Shown: positions 8,154 to 16,280, counted from the stretch's first letter. The stretch: DNA of 48,262 nt from Roseibium aggregatum (GCF_014692675.1 NZ_JABFCZ010000034.1:1-48262); one strand, 5' to 3'. Notes: generated from the letters alone by a model not told the origin. Made by a program: numbers and translations.

Positions 8154-9634
8154 GCAGAAGCTCAGGCCGACCCCCGGCGCTGATGATCCAGGGCACCGGC
8201 TCGAATGTGGGCAAGAGCCTGGTCGTGGCCGGCCTGTGCCGGCTGTTCGCCAACCGGGGGCTGAAGGTCAAACCGTTCAAGCCGCAGAACATGTCGAACA
8301 ATGCCGCGGTCACCGCAGACGGTGGCGAGATCGGCCGGGCCCAGGCGCTGCAGGCGCAGGCCGCGCGCGTGCCGCTTTCGGTGCATATGAACCCGATCCT
8401 GCTCAAGCCGGAGACCGACACCGGGGCCCAGGTGATCGTCCAGGGCAAGCGCTTCGGCACCCTGCGCGCGCGGGAGTATGGACGTCAAAAAGCGCAATTT
8501 CTTCCGAAAGTTCTGGAAAGTTTCTCAGAAATAGAGTCCGGTGCGGATCTGGTGCTGGTGGAAGGCGCCGGCAGCCCGGCGGAGATCAATCTCAGAGCCG
8601 GTGACATCGCCAACATGGGCTTTGCCGAGGCCGCCGATCTTCCGGTCGTGCTCTGCGGCGACATTGACCGGGGCGGGGTGATTGCCTCTCTGGTCGGAAC
8701 CCACGCGGTGCTGGAAGACGCCGAGCGGGCGCGGATCAAGGGCTTCTTCGTCAACCGCTTCCGCGGCGATCCGAGCCTGTTCGATGATGGCATGAGCGAA
8801 ATTGCGCGCCGGACCGGTTGGGCGCCGCTCGGGGTCGTGCCTTGGTTCTCGGAAGCCTCCAAACTGCCGGCGGAAGATGCGCTCGGGCTGAGCGACGGGG
8901 CGGGACACGGCCCGGTCAGGATCGTCGTGCCGGTGATATCCCGGATCGCCAATTTCGATGACCTCGATCCACTGCGGATGGAGGACGGCGTCACCCTCAT
9001 GCTGATCCAGCCCGGCGAACCGCTGCCGGGAGACGCGGATCTCGTCCTGCTGCCTGGATCGAAATCGACGGTCGGCGATCTCGAATTCTTCCGCAAACAG
9101 GGCTGGGATATCGATCTCAAGGCCCATCACCGCCGCGGCGGCCATATTCTCGGGATCTGCGGCGGCTATCAGATGCTGGGCCTGACCATTTCCGATCCCG
9201 AAGGCATCGAGGGACAGCCCGGAACGGTCGAGGGACTGGGATTTCTTGACGTCGACACGGTGCTGACGGCGGACAAGTCGCTGGTGGAGGCGACGGGCAA
9301 GCATCTGGCCACCGGTGCGGAAGTCTCCGGCTACGAGATCCACATCGGCCGCACGGAAGGCCCGGATTGCGACCGGCCGCTGCTTCACATCCGTGAGGCG
9401 GACGACAGCCCGAAGCTGGACGGTGCGCTATCGGTGGACGGCCGTGTCGCCGGCACTTATCTCCACGGTCTCTTCACCTCGGATGCCTTCCGCAGGGCCT
9501 ATCTGAAGGGTTTCGGCGGGACCTCTGCGCTCGCCTATGCGCAAAGCATCGACGTCGTTCTGGACGATCTTGCCTCGCATCTGGAAGCCTCGATGGATGT
9601 GGAGCGGATATTGGAGATCGCGCGGGCAAGGTGA
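8150..9634 (+). CDS. cobQ: Cobyric acid synthase CobQ
   Basis: CobQ uses ATP and glutamine to amidate the b, d, e and g carboxylates of adenosylcobyrinic a,c-diamide, giving cobyric acid. The 494-residue product has the dethiobiotin-synthetase-like N-domain with GTGSNVGKS (15-23), PQNMSNNAAVT, and the family-typical CGDIDRGGV block. The C-terminal class I glutamine amidotransferase domain follows, with nucleophile Cys337 in GICGGYQMLG and catalytic His439 in YLHGLF. The GTG start at 8150 overlaps the stop of the preceding gene. It is the last recognisable gene of the riboswitch operon. Confidence 0.97.
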   Translation: MSRSSGRPPALMIQGTGSNVGKSLVVAGLCRLFANRGLKVKPFKPQNMSNNAAVTADGGEIGRAQALQAQAARVPLSVHMNPILLKPETDTGAQVIVQGKRFGTLRAREYGRQKAQFLPKVLESFSEIESGADLVLVEGAGSPAEINLRAGDIANMGFAEAADLPVVLCGDIDRGGVIASLVGTHAVLEDAERARIKGFFVNRFRGDPSLFDDGMSEIARRTGWAPLGVVPWFSEASKLPAEDALGLSDGAGHGPVRIVVPVISRIANFDDLDPLRMEDGVTLMLIQPGEPLPGDADLVLLPGSKSTVGDLEFFRKQGWDIDLKAHHRRGGHILGICGGYQMLGLTISDPEGIEGQPGTVEGLGFLDVDTVLTADKSLVEATGKHLATGAEVSGYEIHIGRTEGPDCDRPLLHIREADDSPKLDGALSVDGRVAGTYLHGLFTSDAFRRAYLKGFGGTSALAYAQSIDVVLDDLASHLEASMDVERILEIARAR

Positions 9635-9681
9635 GGGACAGCTAATGGCCTCCCTATTTTCCGGCCTCCCAAATTCTGTTT

Positions 9682-10188
9682 ATGAATAGGTCCTTTATGA
9701 AACCGTCCCTTTATTCCGTCGCCGTAAATGCTTCCGGACGCCTTTTCGTCATGCCGAAACCATCAGGTGACTGGCTGGAGGACGATATCGGCGTCCTGCG
9801 CGGGGAAGGCATCGATCATGTCGTTTCCATGTTGACCGGCGATGAAATCGAGGAACTCGGACTGGCCGAAGAACAGGATATTTGTCTTCGGTTCGGAGTC
9901 GCGTTTTCCCGGTTCGCAATCGAGGACCGGGGTGTTCCGGAGTTGGCGGAATTAGTGCCGGTTGTGGAGAGGCTCGTTCAGGATCTGACAAGCGGAAGGT
10001 CCGTCGCCGTTCATTGCAGAGCAGGTATCGGCCGTTCCGGATTGCTGGCTGCCTGTGTCCTGACCCGGTTCGGCCTTTCCGCGGAACATGCGATTGAAAG
10101 CGTCAGTCTAGCCCGCGGTGTGCCGATCCCGGACACGGCGGAGCAGGCTGAATTTGTCCATGCTTTTACCGGGCAATGCGGGCCGTAG
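9682..10188 (+). CDS. Dual-specificity/tyrosine phosphatase-like protein
   Basis: A 168-residue protein with the cysteine-phosphatase P-loop HCRAGIGRSG, with Cys112 and Arg118 in the CX5R arrangement. A general-acid Asp is likely in the IEDRG segment upstream. The N-terminal half (VNASGRLFVMPKP, DHVVSMLTGDE) resembles the bacterial dual-specificity phosphatase fold. No membrane segment or signal peptide is seen. The start may be ATG 9682 or ATG 9697, as neither has a strong ribosome site. It begins 47 bp after cobQ on the same strand and may be read through from the cob operon, but there is no reason in the sequence to link it to cobalamin. Substrate unknown. Confidence 0.8.
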   Translation: MNRSFMKPSLYSVAVNASGRLFVMPKPSGDWLEDDIGVLRGEGIDHVVSMLTGDEIEELGLAEEQDICLRFGVAFSRFAIEDRGVPELAELVPVVERLVQDLTSGRSVAVHCRAGIGRSGLLAACVLTRFGLSAEHAIESVSLARGVPIPDTAEQAEFVHAFTGQCGP

Positions 10189-10210
10189 CAGGCCGGATCC
10201 GGTGCCGTTT

Positions 10211-11293
10211 CTATTTCTCCAGAATGAAATAGAAATCCTTGTGATTGTCGGCGCTTATGATTTCATATTTCGAGAAACCGAAGTGTTCGACGGCCTTTTC
10301 CAGAATGTGTTTCATGCTGCCGGGATTGTAAAAATGGACATGAATGGAAAAACTCTTTGCCATCAGCTTGTCGACATCGAAGTCGTTGCCGCGTAGCTGA
10401 TTGTAGGTTTCAAAGTGCCTGCGTTGCGGGGTCCAGATGCCTTCGTCGTATTCTTCGAGCAGGCTTTGATAGGTGCACGGCCGGGCCCGCCGGTCCTTCG
10501 TTCCGTCGAGATCCGGGACGACCGCCAGGATCCGGCCGCCGGGCTTCAGTTTTTCATGCCATTTTTGAAGATGACCCAGCGGATTTGCCAGGTGCTCGAA
10601 GACGTGGCTGCTGAAGATGAAATCCAGGCTTTCGTTTTCAAAGGGAATGTCCGATGCGGTGCCGATGATGTATTGGCTCCAGTCCGTCTTCTTAAGGTCT
10701 CTCTTGCCTTTGGAATCGTAAAGCGCCTGCCATTTTTCCTTCGGCATCTCCTCCACGTAGCTGACGTCGATTTTTCTGTCGTTGAAAATCTGCGGGGCGG
10801 CGCCTGGGCCGATTTCAATACCCTTACCGATGGCAAGGCTCGTTATCTGTTTCCGCTTCAGTCTCCGGTGGACGAGGATTCGGAAATCATGTTTTCCGGG
10901 CAGGATACTGTCGTAAAACCGGGCCTCCCGGCTGAAATGCAGGTGCAGTTGTGTTTCCGCACGAACGTCGCTCGGGTCGGTCGGCCACGGGATTCGAATG
11001 GGAACGGGCGATGATCCAAGGGTAATTCTCGTCGAGGCGACGACATCTTCATTGACCAGGCTGACATCGACATGCCCCTTGCCCCTGGCGGTGGCATACC
11101 AGCCGATTTCGGGAGGGAATGACTTCAATCTGTCGATATGACAGATGTCCGAAATTCTGATCTGGGCGGTATCGGAGGCCTTCAGTGTGATCGTGCGCCA
11201 ATCCTGACCTTGCCACCTCTTGCTGCCGACACCGACATTTTCGTCTTTTTCCAGAATCTTGTCGTTTCGTTGAACTAGGTCGATCAGGTTCAC
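10211..11293 (-). CDS. Class I SAM-dependent methyltransferase with extra N-terminal domain
   Basis: The C-terminal half of this 360-residue protein is a Rossmann methyltransferase: KGIEIGPGAAP is motif I, DIPFENESLDFIFSSHVFEHL matches the motif II-III region, and LKPGGRILAVVPD is motif IV-V. The first ~150 residues are rich in beta-forming segments and look like a separate domain I do not recognise. Translation starts at a GTG (11293), eight bases after a GGAG ribosome site. It converges with the phosphatase gene 22 bp away. Base composition is somewhat less GC-rich than the cob genes on either side, which may mean it was acquired. Related methyltransferases often modify glycans or lipids, but its substrate cannot be told. 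Confidence 0.8.
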   Translation of the reverse strand: MNLIDLVQRNDKILEKDENVGVGSKRWQGQDWRTITLKASDTAQIRISDICHIDRLKSFPPEIGWYATARGKGHVDVSLVNEDVVASTRITLGSSPVPIRIPWPTDPSDVRAETQLHLHFSREARFYDSILPGKHDFRILVHRRLKRKQITSLAIGKGIEIGPGAAPQIFNDRKIDVSYVEEMPKEKWQALYDSKGKRDLKKTDWSQYIIGTASDIPFENESLDFIFSSHVFEHLANPLGHLQKWHEKLKPGGRILAVVPDLDGTKDRRARPCTYQSLLEEYDEGIWTPQRRHFETYNQLRGNDFDVDKLMAKSFSIHVHFYNPGSMKHILEKAVEHFGFSKYEIISADNHKDFYFILEK

Positions 11294-11389
11294 TTACTAA
11301 CTCCGTCTGGAAAGCTCCCCTGAAAGGCTTCCGGGACCTTTCCATTTGAGACCCATTCTGGTGCCGGTTTTATCCGAGACGCCCGAGCG

Positions 11390-12004
11390 TTAGCCCCGTT
11401 TCCACACCAGAAGCTGGTTGTTTGCCGGCATGGCGTGGTCGGCCACCAGGGTCAGGCCGAACTTTTGCGCCAGGTCGTTGACCGCCTCGAAATCGCGGAT
11501 GCCGCTTTCCGGATCGCGGGCTTTCAGGGTCTTGTCGAAGGCTTCGTTGCTCGGCGTTGTGAACTTCCCGCCGTATTTGAACGGTCCGTAGATGCACAGC
11601 ACCCCGCCTTCTGCCAGGGTTTCGCCGACGCCTTCGAAGAAGTCTTCGACCAGCGGCCAGGCGACGATGTGCAGGGAGTTGGCGGTGAAAATACCGTCAT
11701 AGGCATCTTCGTAGTCGAAGGCGGAGACCGGCCAGGGCAGGTCGGAGATATCCAGTTCGATCGGCGACAGCAGGTTGTCGAGGTCGGCGTCGGCCTGGAC
11801 GATGCGCTGGTCGATGGCCGGGAGATGCTCGGCAATGTCGCTCGGCCGCCAGTCCAGATGGGTGAGGTGTTCGGCGAAAAAGACGGCGTGCTGGCCGGTG
11901 CCGCTGGCGATTTCCAGGACGCGGGTTGCGTCCTTGAAGGCGTCGCGGAGTTTTTCGAGGATTGGGCGTTTGTTGTTTTCAGCTGCTGCGGAGAAGGGAA
12001 GCAT
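11390..12004 (-). CDS. DUF938 family SAM-dependent methyltransferase
   Basis: A 204-residue protein with LEIASGTGQHAVFFAEHL (SAM motif I, residues about 30-47), a WRPSDI segment, and FTANSLHIV followed by LAEGGVLCIYGPFKYGG. This pattern is diagnostic of DUF938, an uncharacterised methyltransferase-like family. It begins 13 bp after the cobD stop on the minus strand, as the third gene of the cobC-cobD unit. That placement hints at co-expression, but DUF938 proteins are widespread outside cob loci, so a cobalamin role is not claimed. Confidence 0.88.
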   Translation of the reverse strand: MLPFSAAAENNKRPILEKLRDAFKDATRVLEIASGTGQHAVFFAEHLTHLDWRPSDIAEHLPAIDQRIVQADADLDNLLSPIELDISDLPWPVSAFDYEDAYDGIFTANSLHIVAWPLVEDFFEGVGETLAEGGVLCIYGPFKYGGKFTTPSNEAFDKTLKARDPESGIRDFEAVNDLAQKFGLTLVADHAMPANNQLLVWKRG

Positions 12005-12017
12005 CGGTTTTCTCGGG

Positions 12018-13016
12018 TCAAATCACAGCCGTACCATTCACTGCTGCGATGGCGGCTGCCAATACCAGAACAAATAATGCAAGCAATACGCAAGACCCTT
12101 TCAGCAAGTTTAGTGCACGGGAAATGTCCTGAACGGTGGCGGCCTTGCGTCCGTTCGCGTTCAGGAAGGGGTCTTCGACCGTATAGCCCGGGTAGGAACG
12201 GGGGCCCGCAAGCGCGATATCCAGGGCGCCGGCCATGGCCGCTTCCGGCCAGCCGGCGTTGGGGGACCGGTGCTTGCCGGCGTCCTGACGGATCGTCCGG
12301 AAGGCTTTGTTCGGCGACCCGCCAGCGAGGGGCGCCGAAAGTGCGATCAGAAGACCGGAGAGGCGGGAGGCCGGCAGGTTGATGAGATCGTCGAAACGCG
12401 CGGCCGCCCAGCCGAAGGCCCGATACTGTTCCGTCTTGTGGCCGATCATGCTGTCGGCGGTGTTTACCGCCTTGTAGGCGATCAGGCCCGGAAGTCCGAG
12501 GACGGCGAACCAGAAGACAGGTGCAACGACTCCGTCGGAGAAGTTTTCCGCGCAGGATTCGATGGATGCCCTCGAGACGCCGGATTCATCCAGCGTCTGC
12601 GGATCGCGGCCGACGATCATGGCGACCGCCTTGCGTCCGCCTGCCAGGCCATCGTTCAGCAGTCCGCCGCGGACGGCTGCGATATGCTGGTAGAGGCTTT
12701 TCTGGGCCAGGAAGACAGCGGCGACCGCCACGGTGAGAACCTGGCCGAAGGGCAGGAGGCGCGCACCGTAGTCGATGGCGTAGCCGATGATGAAACCCGT
12801 CACGATCAGCAGGATCAGGGTGAGCGTGCCGAAAAGCTTTCGCCGGCCTCGCGAAAAAACGGGCTTGTTGAGGGACACGTCCAGAAAACCGATGAGCTTG
12901 CCGATCAGGACCACGGGGTGGGGCCACCGGCGCCACAACAGGTCCGGATCACCGATCAGGGCATCGGCGATGAGCGCGGCGAACAGCAGGAAGAGCGCAT
13001 CGGGAAAAAGCAGCAT
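12018..13016 (-). CDS. cobD: Adenosylcobinamide-phosphate synthase CobD (CbiB)
   Basis: This inner-membrane enzyme joins the aminopropanol arm to adenosylcobyric acid, forming adenosylcobinamide (phosphate). The 332-residue protein shows the typical N-terminal hydrophobic stretch followed by DALIGDPDLLWRRWPHPV, then SIESCAENFSDGVVAPVFW and AYKAVNTADSMIGHK, both CbiB/CobD signatures. NAGWPEAAMAGAL lies near the C-terminus before the last membrane span. It starts 9 bp after cobC, so the pair forms an operon that makes and attaches the arm. No B12 box was found upstream of cobC, so this unit seems not to have its own riboswitch. Confidence 0.95.
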   Translation of the reverse strand: MLLFPDALFLLFAALIADALIGDPDLLWRRWPHPVVLIGKLIGFLDVSLNKPVFSRGRRKLFGTLTLILLIVTGFIIGYAIDYGARLLPFGQVLTVAVAAVFLAQKSLYQHIAAVRGGLLNDGLAGGRKAVAMIVGRDPQTLDESGVSRASIESCAENFSDGVVAPVFWFAVLGLPGLIAYKAVNTADSMIGHKTEQYRAFGWAAARFDDLINLPASRLSGLLIALSAPLAGGSPNKAFRTIRQDAGKHRSPNAGWPEAAMAGALDIALAGPRSYPGYTVEDPFLNANGRKAATVQDISRALNLLKGSCVLLALFVLVLAAAIAAVNGTAVI

Positions 13017-13025
13017 TTTCCCCGA

Positions 13026-14027
13026 TTAGAGCTCTTTTACCGCGTCGGCAAGCGCTTGCCGCAACCGTTGAAGGTTCTCCTCCGATCCCGGCAGGCCGAT
13101 GCGCATCCATGTCGGGGCGTAGTCGAAGATCCTTGTCCAGATCCGGCGGCGGGCCAGCGCTTCATGCAGGGCGGCGGCGTTGCGCGTGGCGGCAAGGGCA
13201 AAGAGCGGCGTGCCGCCGAAGACGCTCAGGCCCTGTTCGGACAACAGGAGGGTGAGGTCGGCCATTTCATCGGCCAGCTGTCGACACATGGCCTCTTGCC
13301 AGTTCGTGTCGGCAAGCGCCCGTCGGCCGATTTCCAGGGCCGGGCCGCTGACGGCCCAGCTGTCGAGCCTTTCGGAAAATCTCCGGGTGATCCGCCGCGG
13401 GCCTGCAAGAAAACCGAGGCGCAGCCCGGCAAGGCCGAAGAACTTGCCGAATGAGCGCAGGACCAGGATGTTTTCATCGCCGATCGCGGGAAGCAGGCTT
13501 GCTCCGGGAACGACATCGGCGAAGGCTTCGTCGATGATCAGATATCCGTCACGCTTTGCAAGCACCTGGGCGGCAGCCTGCAGGCTCGCCCTTGAGGTCA
13601 GGCGCCCGTCCGGGTTGTTCGGATTGACCACGACAGCGTAGCGTGTGGTGTCCGCGATCGCCTCCAGATAGCCGACTTCAAGTGGCTTTCTGCCGGAACG
13701 GGCCCAGGCGGCTGCGTGGCTGGGATAGGTCGGAGAGACAATGGCGACGTCCCCTTCGCCAAGCAGGTCCGGCAGCAGCGCGATCAGCGCCTGGGTGCCG
13801 GGTGCGGCGACCAGTCCGACAGTGTCCGGACAGCCATAGGCCTTGCGTGCGGCGCCGAGCAGCCGGTCGAGCGCGTTTTGCCCCGGAAGCCGTTGCCAGA
13901 CCTCCGTGGTGAGGGTCTCCGGTACCGGCCAGGCATGGGGACTGATGCCGGTCGAAAGGTCGAGCCAGTCCTTTTCGGTGCCGCCGTAGCGGTCGATTGC
14001 CAGCGCCAGATCGCCGCCGTGCTGCAT
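13026..14027 (-). CDS. cobC: CobC, PLP-dependent threonine-phosphate decarboxylase-type enzyme
   Basis: A 333-residue fold-type I PLP enzyme. MQHGGDLALAIDRYGG is the usual CobC N-terminus. NPNNPDG (135-141), Asp166 (IIDEAF) and Lys195 in SFGKFFGLAGLRLGF are the cofactor-binding residues, with Lys195 the Schiff-base lysine. The family makes (R)-1-amino-2-propanol phosphate from threonine phosphate for CobD, which is the next gene. Length is normal. It is the first gene of the minus-strand operon; its promoter must lie in 14028-14260. Confidence 0.92.
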   Translation of the reverse strand: MQHGGDLALAIDRYGGTEKDWLDLSTGISPHAWPVPETLTTEVWQRLPGQNALDRLLGAARKAYGCPDTVGLVAAPGTQALIALLPDLLGEGDVAIVSPTYPSHAAAWARSGRKPLEVGYLEAIADTTRYAVVVNPNNPDGRLTSRASLQAAAQVLAKRDGYLIIDEAFADVVPGASLLPAIGDENILVLRSFGKFFGLAGLRLGFLAGPRRITRRFSERLDSWAVSGPALEIGRRALADTNWQEAMCRQLADEMADLTLLLSEQGLSVFGGTPLFALAATRNAAALHEALARRRIWTRIFDYAPTWMRIGLPGSEENLQRLRQALADAVKEL

Positions 14028-14259
14028 CTGTCCGTCTCTGTGTTCGGTGTTAAGGCGTTGCGCTATCTAGACGATTTGAGGGACGTAAGTACAGGTCCGG
14101 CAGCGGCATGAATTTGCGCGCAAGCGAATGAGCCGGGCAGAACAGGCGCGAACCTGCGCCTTCTGCGCTGTTGGAAGGCTGGAGACGGCAAACAGCGGCA
14201 ACGGGCGATGCGCCCGGTCGAGCGGTGAGACTGACGTTGAAATGATCGGGAGAAGGGAT
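14028..14259. other. Intergenic region upstream of cobC
   Basis: About 230 bp of GC-rich native DNA between cobC and the left junction of the island. It should contain the cobC promoter. I see no B12 box and no open frame with protein-like character. A GCGCGAACCTGCGC inverted repeat around 14148-14163 could form a small hairpin of unknown meaning. Confidence 0.5.
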
Positions 14260-14276
14260 TTGGAGGCCTCTGCCGG
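14260..14276 (+). repeat. attL-like copy of the tRNA-Cys 3' end
   Basis: This 17-bp sequence is identical to 16281-16297. The bases on its right (gttag) diverge from the tRNA sequence (aatcg), so the match ends sharply. It is interpreted as the original tRNA 3' end displaced by site-specific integration. Confidence 0.85.
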
Positions 14277-14624
14277 GTTAGATGAATTGTTATAAATCAA
14301 TGACTTATAAGGATGGTGGGACAGTTTTTACCTCTATAGATATCAATAGGTTGTAAATTGGAGTGTCCCACTTTTTTATCCCTCCTATTTAGCAGAACAC
14401 TGAAATGGAGCGAAAGGCGAAGGTTTAAGAGCGCTTTGCATTTAAATTTTTTGGAGCCGCAACTGCGCCTGGCCGATGAAGATTATTTTCCTTCGAAATA
14501 CCTCGTTCGCATAATGGTGTTTCTTCTTTCGATATAAGGATCCGGCGAAATTTTACGTCGACAGGTAATTCTAATATTGAGATGCTGTTTGGAGTAGTTA
14601 CCCAAAGATCGATGGATTTCTTAA
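14277..14624. other. Non-coding left part of the island
   Basis: About 350 bp between the left core repeat and the Ntn-hydrolase-like gene. It contains the arm-type repeats and then some 250 bp of AT-rich DNA that should hold the promoter of the two-gene unit. No firm -35/-10 pair can be named. A minus-strand open frame (14425-14643) has no protein features and overlaps the real gene's start. Confidence 0.5.
14294..14371. repeat. Left arm-type repeats of the island
   Basis: Inside the left junction lie aaatcaatgactta (14294-14307), gtgggaca (14316-14323) and tgtcccac followed by a T-run (14364-14377). The last two are perfect inverted copies of each other. The first and third are repeated in the same orientation at the right end (16261-16274 and 16216-16228), but in mirrored order relative to the core. 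That arrangement is typical of arm-type binding sites for a tyrosine recombinase. Confidence 0.65.
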
Positions 14625-15878
14625 ATGACAGCAGAGGTTGCAATCATAAATAGATCAGGGATCGCCTTGGCCGCCGATAGTGCAGTCACAATTGGTCGCG
14701 ATCGCGTTTGGAAGAACTCCAATAAATTGTTCCACTTGGCGCCGGCAAATGATGTCGGTGTGATGTTTTTTGGATCTGGCGATTATTGTGGTTTGCCTTG
14801 GGAGGTTGTCCTAAAGGAGTTCCGAAAAAAAATTGGAAAAACAACGTTCCCGCTGGTTACTGACTATGTCGATAATTTTTTGATTTTCTTAGATGATTTG
14901 GTCGTTCCCGATACGCCATTAAAAGATTTAAATAGGCTTTTTTTATTTCTAAACGCCATCAATGAATGCAAGAAAGCGATGACTGAAAAGGGAACGCTGA
15001 AACGTCGTGCCCAGTTGGTCGCGAAGATCGAGGAATTGTCTGAGGAAGCAGAAAATATACCGATCTTGTTTGACGGATACACGCGGGACCAATTTCGGAA
15101 AAAGCACTCCAAAGATATCAAACAATTCATGGAAGAAGAATTGGAAATGCATGTCACCAAGGGGATGCATTCCCACATGATAACGCTGTGCTTTGAACGT
15201 GCTCGTAGAGCATTTAAATCGCCAACAGAAACCGGTGTGGTTTTTGCTGGATATGGGGACAAAGAATTATTGCCTGTTGTCGTCCAATTGTGTGTGGACG
15301 GCGAATTGGACGAAAAAGTCAGAGCGTGGCAGGTGCAGGAAGAAAATATGAATACCGGCGAAACTTCTAGCGCCATATTACCCTTTGCACAGGCTGACAT
15401 TGCGACGCTTTTCGTTGAGGGGACATTACCTCAAAATATTCGATTTACGGAAAAGACCTTACTTGGAGCTTTGGACAAAAAGACAGATGATTTGGTGGAT
15501 GACTACGTTCCAGACGCTGAAAAGGTTGTAGAACGCGCGAGACAAAAAAGAGCGAATCGTGCGATGGTTAAGGAGTTTACGAAGAATTTTAAAGAATTCC
15601 GGAACTCGGAGTTTATTGATAACTTAATGCGAGTTGTAAACTCGCTGCCAAAGGAAGAAATGGCGGCTATGGCAGAAGCACTCGTGGAAATTACATCACT
15701 CCGGCGCAAGATGGACTCGAAGCTTGAGACTGTTGCCGGCCCTGTGGATGTCGCCATTGTATCAAAATCTGATGGGTTCGTATGGATCAAGAGGAAGCAT
15801 TATTTTGACATCGCGCTGAACAGAGATTTTGTCGAAAGGCGAAGTGAAAAATATCAGGGAGAAATCGACAATGCGTAG
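14625..15878 (+). CDS. Proteasome/HslV-like Ntn-hydrolase family protein of unknown function
   Basis: A 417-residue protein with no signal peptide or membrane segment. The N-terminus, MTAEVAIINRSGIALAADS, continues through AVT to NKLFHL. After removal of Met1, Thr becomes residue 1, Asp (AADS) residue 17 and Lys (NKLF) residue 33, the exact catalytic spacing of proteasome beta subunits. FFGSGDY follows where these enzymes have the conserved Gly47 turn. TGVVFAGYGDKELLPVVVQL (203-222) resembles the second sheet of the fold. A helical insertion (about 100-195) and a helical C-terminal region ending in PVDVAIVSKSDGFVWIKRKHYF make it longer than HslV (about 175) or beta subunits (about 200-240). 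The ribosome site is weak. It overlaps a 60-codon gene and is the main cargo of a tRNA-Cys island. Peptidase activity is inferred, not shown. Confidence 0.8.
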   Translation: MTAEVAIINRSGIALAADSAVTIGRDRVWKNSNKLFHLAPANDVGVMFFGSGDYCGLPWEVVLKEFRKKIGKTTFPLVTDYVDNFLIFLDDLVVPDTPLKDLNRLFLFLNAINECKKAMTEKGTLKRRAQLVAKIEELSEEAENIPILFDGYTRDQFRKKHSKDIKQFMEEELEMHVTKGMHSHMITLCFERARRAFKSPTETGVVFAGYGDKELLPVVVQLCVDGELDEKVRAWQVQEENMNTGETSSAILPFAQADIATLFVEGTLPQNIRFTEKTLLGALDKKTDDLVDDYVPDAEKVVERARQKRANRAMVKEFTKNFKEFRNSEFIDNLMRVVNSLPKEEMAAMAEALVEITSLRRKMDSKLETVAGPVDVAIVSKSDGFVWIKRKHYFDIALNRDFVERRSEKYQGEIDNA

Positions 15879-16053
15879 GCTCCAGGTGAAATTAGACCAG
15901 AAAGAAGTGGTTCAAATCGAAGCGTCGCCAATCCCCGAACGACAGAGTGACCATCATGAAAAGTCAATCGATGAGTGGAGCGAGTTGACTGTAAAGAACA
16001 TGTTCGAAGCTGCTGAGCGCGAATTGAACGAGAATGAAGCGGTTGCGCAGTAG
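15871..16053 (+). CDS. Small charged protein coupled to the Ntn-hydrolase-like gene
   Basis: The product is 60 residues from ATG 15871, which overlaps the last eight bases of the upstream gene and has AGGGAG a few bases before it. An in-frame ATG at 15829 would add 14 residues but lacks that site. The sequence starts with a likely beta hairpin (LQVKLDQKEVVQIEAS), then a polar linker (PERQSDHHEKS), then a helix (SIDEWSELTVKNMFEAAEREL), and ends in NENEAVAQ. No known family is recognised. The overlap implies co-translation with the hydrolase-like protein, so a regulator, inhibitor, adaptor or substrate are all possible. Composition is AT-rich like its neighbour. Confidence 0.7.
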   Translation: MRRLQVKLDQKEVVQIEASPIPERQSDHHEKSIDEWSELTVKNMFEAAERELNENEAVAQ

Positions 16054-16146
16054 TTCACTTGCTCAAAGCAAGGTAACTTTTACAAGCGACTGACATAATT
16101 TTAAGGAAAATTTGGGTGGTCGGGGCTTTGAAAATTCTACAAATTT

Positions 16147-16191
16147 AATCAGAGGCAATAACGCTTAGGATGCTGAATCCTCTGATTTTTT
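16147..16191 (+). terminator. Intrinsic terminator of the island operon
   Basis: AATCAGAGG (16147-16155) pairs with CCTCTGATT (16179-16187), followed by a run of six T. The 23-nt loop contains a second small inverted repeat (AGGAT...ATCCT). It lies 94 bp after the 60-codon gene. Confidence 0.8.
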
Positions 16192-16215
16192 GAAGGTAAA
16201 ATGGTTCAATAATTT

Positions 16216-16274
16216 TGTCCCACTTTTTGCAAAATCGCGGCGGGACATTTTTTCTCTTTAAAATCAATGACTTA
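16216..16274. repeat. Right arm-type repeats of the island
   Basis: tgtcccacttttt (16216-16228), gggaca followed by a T-run (16242-16253) and aaatcaatgactta (16261-16274) repeat motifs found just inside the left end. They lie in the same orientation but in mirrored order, ending seven bases before the core repeat in tRNA-Cys. Confidence 0.65.
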
Positions 16275-16280
16275 AAGATG

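Noticed and set aside
14425..14643. 72-codon minus-strand frame in the left part of the island
   Set aside because: It overlaps the start of the Ntn-hydrolase-like gene, has no ribosome site or protein-family features, and AT-rich promoter DNA is the simpler reading.
15871..16053. Idea that the 60-residue partner is a Pup-like or ubiquitin-like tag
   Set aside because: It is short, ends in Gln and starts with a possible beta hairpin, but lacks a C-terminal Gly-Gly and any ligase gene nearby. The resemblance is too weak to claim.
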